A stretch of DNA of 64,000 nucleotides from Cryptomeria japonica (taxonomy: Eukaryota; Streptophyta; Pinopsida; Cupressales; Cupressaceae). The notes under the pieces were generated by a model. That model ran no database searches, was not told the DNA's origin, and was given only the letters and a program-made list of their open reading frames with translations. A program made the translations under genes and the position numbers. Location: NCBI RefSeq assembly GCF_030272615.1, contig NC_081410.1, positions 126,533,140-126,597,139 of the forward strand, given 5' to 3'. Position 1 is the stretch's first letter. Each line of letters begins with the position of its first letter. Shown piece after piece: positions 58,201-64,000 of this stretch.

Positions 58201-58547
58201 CTCAATCTACAGTTGAAGCTGAGTATGTTGTTACATCCATGAATTGCACGCAGGCCATATGGATGAGACATTTGCTAGAAGGATTCAAGTTAGATATGTC
58301 TAAACTATTGACTATCTATTGTGACAATACGAGTGCAATAAATATTTCCAAGAATCATGTACTTCATGCAAGAACCAAGCATATAGAGTTGAAGAATCAT
58401 TTCTTAAGGGAAAGAGTTCATGAGAAGCAGGTAAAGATGGAGTATGTGAAGAGTAAAGATCAGTTAGCTGATATCTTTACTAAACCATTGCTAAAGACTA
58501 CTTTTGACTTTCTTAGAATTAAATTAGGGGTTAGACCCCTACACTGA
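55258..58547 (+). pseudogene. Pol of element 5: protease, integrase, RT, RNase H
   Basis: Protease WIIDSGCSHHMT near 55450; pre-integrase LWHKRCCHINFDNL near 55845; integrase LVHTDLCGPM near 56030, LRSDRGGEF near 56220 and TPQQNGVA before a TAA at 56337. RT starts near 57002 (WVKEMNEELYQI, TKWVFGNKLNEDG, QMDVKSTFLNG). The catalytic box reads SVEDINFCGDD near 57602 instead of the usual YVDD, so the first catalytic Asp is Glu. RNase H is open at 58113-58547 (STVEAEYV, YCDNTSAI, DIFTKPL). Frame changes occur near 56150, 56990 and 57780-58100, with stops at 55717, 56598 and 57476. It cannot make an active enzyme. Confidence 0.88.
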
Positions 58548-58725
58548 AATAACTAATATGTTGGAGTTGCATCAATCCTATGGACTTCATGTTTATTCTT
58601 TACTAAGCATTGATGAAGATGTGAGCTACTCCGTACGGGGAGCGACTCTAATATAGTATGATATGATTTACAGTTCTAGTCAGATTAAAGTCAAGTGATG
58701 CATTTTTTTTAACTTTGGCATTTAT

Positions 58726-58750
58726 GTCAAAGGGGGAGAAGAAAAAGAAA
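58726..58750 (+). other. Internal purine tract of element 5
   Basis: TGTCAAAGGGGGAGAAGAAA, about 200 bp before the LTR-proximal tract. It resembles the extra purine tract of some plant Copia elements. Confidence 0.6.
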
Positions 58751-58921
58751 TCAGCTAATCAGTTATGGGATAAGAAAAAGAAATATGATGATCAGGCTTG
58801 AGGAGAAGAAAAGAGAGTGAAGACCGACAGATGCAGAGACCGACCATTAATATGTTAAGATGTAGATGATTGGCATATATGATTGTATACTGATTGTATA
58901 ACTGATTGGTGTTTCCATCAA

Positions 58922-58937
58922 TGCCAAAGGGGGGGAT
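58922..58937 (+). other. Polypurine tract of element 5
   Basis: GCCAAAGGGGGGGAT directly before the 3' LTR start TGTTGG. Confidence 0.85.
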
Positions 58938-59747
58938 TGTTGGCATGATTGGCATAACTGATACATATGAGTTGATGACTGTATCGGTAGAAGAATGATG
59001 ATGACATGACCAGTTATCTACATTGTCATTGATGGAAACCTATGTCAATTGATGTTTGATGATGGTTACCAATGAAGTTTGATGTCCAACTTGTTGGATA
59101 AGTAATTTGGTCTATCGGATTTAGAATTTGTAAGTATGACAGGGTTTACCGGCAGGACTGAGAATTAGGACTTCAACCGGTAAAAGAAAATATTTTGATT
59201 GAATTGGTAAATCGGTGATGGTTGGAGACTTGTGGTTTGAGACATAAGATTATATGATGGATTTGTGTATGTGACCGGAACCACATCCTATGTTGATTAT
59301 TGGAAGGCATGTTTTGAATTTTTGATGGAGTTGTGCTAGGGTTTTAGTATGGTTTTAGGACTGGCGATGAATTCACTCAATTGGTAATGATTTTTGATAT
59401 GACGGTGATTGGTAGTGAATCTACTTGAAGGAGATAACATGACATGACCTGCATGAATAATTTGAATTGTGTTTTGGCACGAAAGATGGTATAATTTCTT
59501 GGGAATGTGCAAAGTTCCTAGCGGAATGTTCTAAGGGTTTACTTCTGTACAAATCAGATTTTTGTGATGGGTTATGAATAATCAACAGTTGATATTGCAT
59601 TGAAAATTGTTGTAATGATCTGGATATTGATCTTATATGATCTATATTGTAAATTCAAGATGTAATTAGGTTTTATGGCTGACTTAGTTGTTATGGATAT
59701 TTAGGGTGACACAACTGATGTTTCATGTGTCGGTGGCATCATAAGTT
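58938..59747 (+). repeat. Truncated 3' LTR of element 5
   Basis: About 810 bp matching 52687-53490. Homology ends after ACAACTGATGTTTCATGTGT and a GGTGGCAT word. Confidence 0.9.
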
Positions 59748-60935
59748 ACCTTCAAAGACTTTAGATACTCATTCCATCTTCTCAAGAATAATCCAGAACA
59801 TTAATTAAGGTGCTAAATGTGTATGCATGTACTTCTACGCTTTTAAGATTTGATGGTACATCTTTTCCCAAAGCAGCTATTGCATCCTGTTGAACTCCAA
59901 GAAAAGCGTCCAACAAGGGAGTGATTAGACTCCTCAATTCCCCTGTTTTGCTCATAATCTTCTCTTTCTCTTTATACAGGCTCTTTATTTTATCAGTTAG
60001 ATCTAGTATCTTAGCTTCAAAATTACTGGAAAAATCTGAATGAGGGGCAAAAGATTGTGCAATGCCAACCAACTGCCCTTCATGATCCCTTGTTTTCTTG
60101 TCAATGTCTACTATAAATTTAGGCAAAATGAGACATGACTTATAGATCTTACCACCTTCATCTACGACATCCTCAATCTCATGTCATTAAATCTTTTCAG
60201 AACTACCTCATTTGTTGCTTTCTCTAATGACTCAAAATCTGATTCAACTTTATGTAACATACCCTTAAACCTTATCAGAGGGTGTGTCTTTGGAATCCTG
60301 CTTAAGGTTAGGCATAATTTTCTCTACGACTTTAGTCACTAGAGATATAAACTCTTTTTCTTCAGATGCAGACTTAATTAAGTCCTTACTTTTATTTGCA
60401 CAAGGGTGGATAATTTTAATGCTTGAATAGGAGATATAGTACTTAAATCAATCGGTCCATGTGAAAAGTCATCTTCATCAGTAGCAATTTTCTTCCCTTT
60501 ATCAGTGGTTCTTGCCATGGTCAATGGAGCTTCATCAATCTGCTTTTCTTCTTTCTCTTTCACTTCCTCTACATCCATGCTCACCCTTACATCCTTCTAA
60601 ATATTTCCTTCTTCCCGTTCATTTGCAACTTTTCCTATCTCCTCAAATGTCTTCTCTATGTTAACTTCAATCACCGCAGGGTCTGATACAACATCACCAA
60701 AGTCATCAACTGATAGATTAGTAGTAGTATCATCTTCAACTTCCTGCTCTACCAGATCAATCTGCTTAGATGACTGATACCTCTGATCACTGAGAGCTTC
60801 TGCCGATACTTTTAGAATGGAAGTGTCTTTTGGTAATTGTTCTTCTAGTAGGGAATCATTCTTCTCTAGATTGATTTGATACTGATTCTCCTTCAAAAAA
60901 TTCTTCAAAATGCTCTTAGTTTCCTTAGTAATTTC

Positions 60936-60940
60936 AGCAT
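60936..60940. repeat. Target-site duplication of the 61-kb solo LTR, left copy
   Basis: AGCAT, against AGCAC at 62343-62347; one C/T difference. Confidence 0.65.
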
Positions 60941-62342
60941 TGTAGACACCTAAAAATGGTCAACGCTTGCGGAGTCATACTTTAACATTGGCGCATTGCC
61001 TTATTTTAGGGTTCTTACGTTGCATTAACATTTCTTCTATGTTGCGCACTTGGTCTTTATCATTTGCGAGCATTGAGTCCTTCTTCAACATTCCTCATTT
61101 TTATCGCTTTCGAATTAGGTCTTGTCGATAACAATCTTCAGTCATGATTTTGGTCAATCCTTGTCCTTGGCAATTTTGTTATTTTGCGATCGATTTGTCA
61201 TCGATCCTTGTCCTCTTGTCAATCTTGTCACCTTGCGATCAATTTGTCATCGATCCTCGTCCTAGTCAATCTCGTCAATTTTGCGATCGATTTGTCATCG
61301 ATCCTTGTCCTCTTCAATCATGTCAATTGGTGCATATCAATTTGGTCTCTTTATCAATATTGGTCAATTTGTCAACCAATTTCAATTGTTTATCAATCAA
61401 ATCATTTATCAATTCAAAATCATGATCAAATCGAATCGATATCAATTATCCTTTGTCAAGACCTAATTGTCATCCTTGCATTGCTAATTCATCTTCCAAG
61501 GTTTTATGATTTATTCATTTAATCTTGTTTGTCATTTTCCCTTTAGGATAAATGATTTATTTATTTATCCTAAGTCTTCTTGTCACAATTAAATGTTTAT
61601 TTAATTGGCTAATTAATTCCTCCTATTTTTGTAAATTAATTAATGAATGAAAAATTATTAATTAATTTACCTAATTTGCATCAATTTCCTAATTTCCACC
61701 TATTTTCTAATTTGTCAAAATCAATTTCCACCTAATTAATTTCTCTCTAGTTCTCCCTATTTTTGTGCGTCGGTGGAAGCATGAATTTCTCATGTGTCAT
61801 ACTTTTGGCATAGCAAGATGTCATAAGCTTCTATTCCTCTAACCTTTGCATTGGCAATATGTCATAATTCATGACATAGAAGGTGTCATAACCTTCTTCT
61901 TTCCACTCAATTTTCCCATTTTGAAATCAATTGCTTCTAATATCCATTTCATGCTAATTTGATCTTTTCTCCAATTTGTCTATAAATTGGATGATTTTTC
62001 TTCAATCAAGGGTAATTACTTTGTCAAAATAATCGCTTTGTCAAATCACACTTTGAGTAGTCTTGCGCCATAATCTTGTCTATTTGCTTTCATCTCATGT
62101 GTATGCACTTGAAGGTGAGATCCACAAACAAAGGCTATTTGGAGAGGAAAGAAGAACAATGGAGCTGCATGAAGGAAGCATTCAGATCTACGTTTGGTTT
62201 GCATAGTATTTAGTTTTGAATGTTTTGTCTTTATGCCTTTATTGAGTGTGTTAGGATAGATCATTGCAATGAGCTTTCATGATTGAGCTAATGATTAGTA
62301 TTTTGATATATGCTTTGATGATTTCTGAATTCCTATGCTACA
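60941..62342 (+). mobile_element. Solo LTR of a third Gypsy-type family inside element 6
   Basis: A 1402-bp insertion starting TGTAGACACC and ending CCTATGCTACA, flanked by AGCAT/AGCAC. Removing it and one flank copy rejoins the element 6 frame in phase (VNKIIFGKC then AEITKETKS), matching element 4 (RIISLMLGR then VNEIIKETH). No interior or second LTR is seen. The start TGTAGACACCTAAAA is frequent among plant Gypsy LTRs. Confidence 0.85.
61175..61340 (+). repeat. Three ~50-60-bp tandem units in the 61-kb LTR
   Basis: Units share TTGCGATCGATTTGTCATCG and ATCCTTGTCCTC, starting near 61176, 61235 and 61283. Shorter ATCAATTTG words continue to about 61440. Confidence 0.8.
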
Positions 62343-62347
62343 AGCAC
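62343..62347. repeat. Target-site duplication of the 61-kb solo LTR, right copy
   Basis: AGCAC, against AGCAT at 60936-60940. Confidence 0.65.
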
Positions 62348-64000
62348 ATTTACCAAATATTATCTTATTTACCCCGTGTTTACTCCTAAATTTTTCCTGT
62401 ACAAGTTTCAAGATTCATTGAATCTCATCTTTTGAAATAACGAAACACATATTAACTAATGTGTATTCTTTCAATCTCTCATCTTGAAGACTCACTGCAT
62501 GTCTCCGGGCATCCAAAATATCATATAATTTCTTTGAAATTATAGATGATAGCTCTAACAAAACTTTACTATATGTATTCAAATATTCTATTACAACTTC
62601 TTCAATTAATCTTTGCTCATTCTCATCACAATTCTTGTAATATTCTAAAACATTCTTCAAATTTCCTTCTTTGACTATCTAATTAATCAACTCACTTAGT
62701 TTCAAAGGAGGCACAATAGTATAAGGACCTTCAAGCTTACCCATTTTCAGAGCTTCATCTAGTTCTGATTTCTTCTTGTCTGCTCTCATTTTTTTGAATG
62801 GCTTGCCTTGTGTTTTAGCTTTCTTTACAGGTGGAGCTTCACCGAATAAGGGCTTCTGGACTACCCTTGCATATGTGGCAATCTTCTTTACTTCTCTAAC
62901 CTCTTCATATGATTTAGTTTCTTCTTCCACAACAACATACTTTCTCACTTTCTTCTCCTTCTTATTATTTTCAACTTCACCGATAGAGGATGATTGTGGC
63001 TTAGGTGGAGGGACTACCTTCTGCACATCGGAGATGGGTGTAGACTTACTCTGCTTAGCCTTGGCCTTCTTTGGAGGAGGGGGAACCGGCTTATCCTTTT
63101 GCTTCACCATGTCTTCCTCCTTCAATATATTTTTCTCTCTAGCCCTTTGTACAACTTCTCTAGTTATGCCATTTTCTCTACCAGTTGTTCTACTTCCTTT
63201 CTGATTTTCCTTTTCCTTTCCAGCCTAGTGAATTGCTTGTGCAAATCCAAGTCTTTTACTTTGAAATTACCAAATCGTTCCTCCTTTTAATCTACCGGTT
63301 TACTGAGGAGGTGTTGAGCATAGGTGTCAAGTGTGAGTTCATCCACCTCATAACCCATCGACAGGATCCAAACTATTCTAGGATCAACTGCTTCCATGTG
63401 ACATTGGTGTTTATCTACCATGAAGCATATTGTGTTTTCATACTTTTCAACTATGGCCTTTGGAATTATTTCTCTACCCTACATTAGCTCTTGAAAAGTC
63501 TTAAAGTAACCCCATAAGGCAGATTCTTGAGCAAATGCATCACCCACACCTTGCAAACCTTCTTTGATTTGAGTTTCCATCAGTTTATCATATTCCCATT
63601 GAACCTTTCCAATTTTAGGGATCTCATTTAAGAAATATAGTTCCAAACAAATGATCAAGGGACCAAATTTAAATACATGCTTCTTGTCCTTCTTGATATT
63701 CTTAATATTTCTCATCAATTCATTAAGAAGAACTTCACACAAATCATACCTCTTATGTTCTTTCTACATCTGATAAGTTGTATAGATAGCAGTACCAGAT
63801 ACTAAGTTCTACCTACTTGACTAATATACCTTGTAACCAATAACCATCGATGTAAATCTAACATCATGCTCGACAATATCACTTATTGTCGTCGACTGGT
63901 TGTGATGCTTCTAACCGGTTACCTCCATCACAATGGTATTCTTCAAATGCCAAAGTCCAAGAACTACACCAGATGCACTTAAACAGGTAACTGCCCAAAT

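Larger units (their letters stand above)
52687..59747 (+). mobile_element. Element 5: decayed Ty1/Copia retrotransposon
   Basis: A 1639-bp 5' LTR, an initiator-Met primer site two bases later, gag, protease, integrase, RT and RNase H in Copia order, two purine tracts and a truncated 3' LTR. Multiple frameshifts and stops break gag and pol. The 3' LTR is cut at about 59747, where element 6 interior begins, so the right flank is lost. Confidence 0.92.
59748..64000 (-). mobile_element. Element 6: fragment of a second element 4-like element
   Basis: Interior only: no LTR of its own is in the window. The 3' side is cut at 59748 against the broken LTR of element 5; the 5' side runs off the right edge. 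The long frame matches that of element 4 in order and orientation, with a solo LTR of another family inserted in it. Confidence 0.65.
59782..64000 (-). pseudogene. Long non-pol frame of element 6, homologue of 42357-45530
   Basis: Read from the right edge: MVIGYKVY near 63840, YDLCEVLLNELMRN, FGPLIICLELYFLNE, LWGYFKTFQEL near 63490, then VEKYENTICFMV, a long Lys/Pro-rich linker (PPPPKKAKAKQSKS, 62679-63125), YYKNCDENEQRLIEEVV and LYDILDARRHA near 62530. The solo LTR at 60941-62342 interrupts it. It resumes AEITKETKSILKNF, then an acidic linker, and ends in a coiled-coil part (KIKSLYKEKEKIMSKTGELR near 59960). Each landmark has a counterpart in element 4. Stops such as those at 63480, 62679 and 62415 break it. 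The N-terminal start lies outside the window. Function unknown. Confidence 0.7.

Noticed and set aside
61144-61522. Overlapping plus-strand frames with repeated ICHRSLSS-type words
   Set aside because: They are translations of the tandem units in the 61-kb solo LTR.
62776-63290. 142- and 98-residue plus-strand frames
   Set aside because: They are the reverse strand of the Lys/Pro-rich part of the element 6 frame.

Overview
The window looks like a stretch of intergenic heterochromatin from a very large plant genome. It is AT-rich, has no single-copy host gene that I can recognise, and is filled almost end to end with nested LTR retrotransposons, solo LTRs and decayed fragments. Plant-type LTR elements (Ty3/Gypsy with two RNase H regions, Ty1/Copia with an initiator-Met primer site) and their great age suggest a seed plant, possibly a conifer. 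That last step is inference.

Layout. 550-9209 (minus) is a nearly intact LTR element (element 1) with a 5-bp target duplication. It has one open 1072-residue reading frame with a retropepsin and a G-patch, but no polymerase. 9297-20761 is a Copia-like solo LTR split by a tandem array (10320-20458) of LTR-gag-LTR-gag-LTR. 23204-33289 (plus) is element 2, a decayed relative of element 1 that also carries RT, RNase H, a second RNase H and integrase. It is interrupted by an unrelated insert (about 26.6-28.1 kb) and by a solo LTR (30564-32201). 33290-40645 (plus) is element 3, a decayed pol-less sister of element 1. 41136-47457 (minus) is element 4, with gag zinc knuckles and a long non-pol reading frame. 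50766-52568 (minus) is a decayed unknown reading frame. 52687-59747 (plus) is element 5, a decayed Copia element with gag and pol. 59748 to the window end (minus) is element 6, a second diverged copy of the element 4 reading frame, interrupted by a solo LTR (60941-62342).

How the parts relate. Elements 1, 2 and 3 and the 30.5-kb solo LTR share LTR layout: start, TATA box about 510 bp in, a stem-loop about 365 bp in, and a tail rich in GGCGCC. Elements 1, 2 and 3 also share a primer site that fits plant tRNA-Trp. Element 2 could once have supplied polymerase to the pol-less elements 1 and 3. None of the three shows a recognisable gag, whereas the tandem array carries only gag. Elements 4 and 6 are a second pol-less group, with a conserved protein that is not a standard retroelement protein.

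The main candidates for something not well described are the intact pol-less retropepsin/G-patch element, the conserved non-pol reading frame of elements 4 and 6, the tandem gag-only array with a tRNA-like sequence next to its LTR, and the conserved LTR stem-loop. Alignments were done by eye, so identities and some boundaries are approximate.
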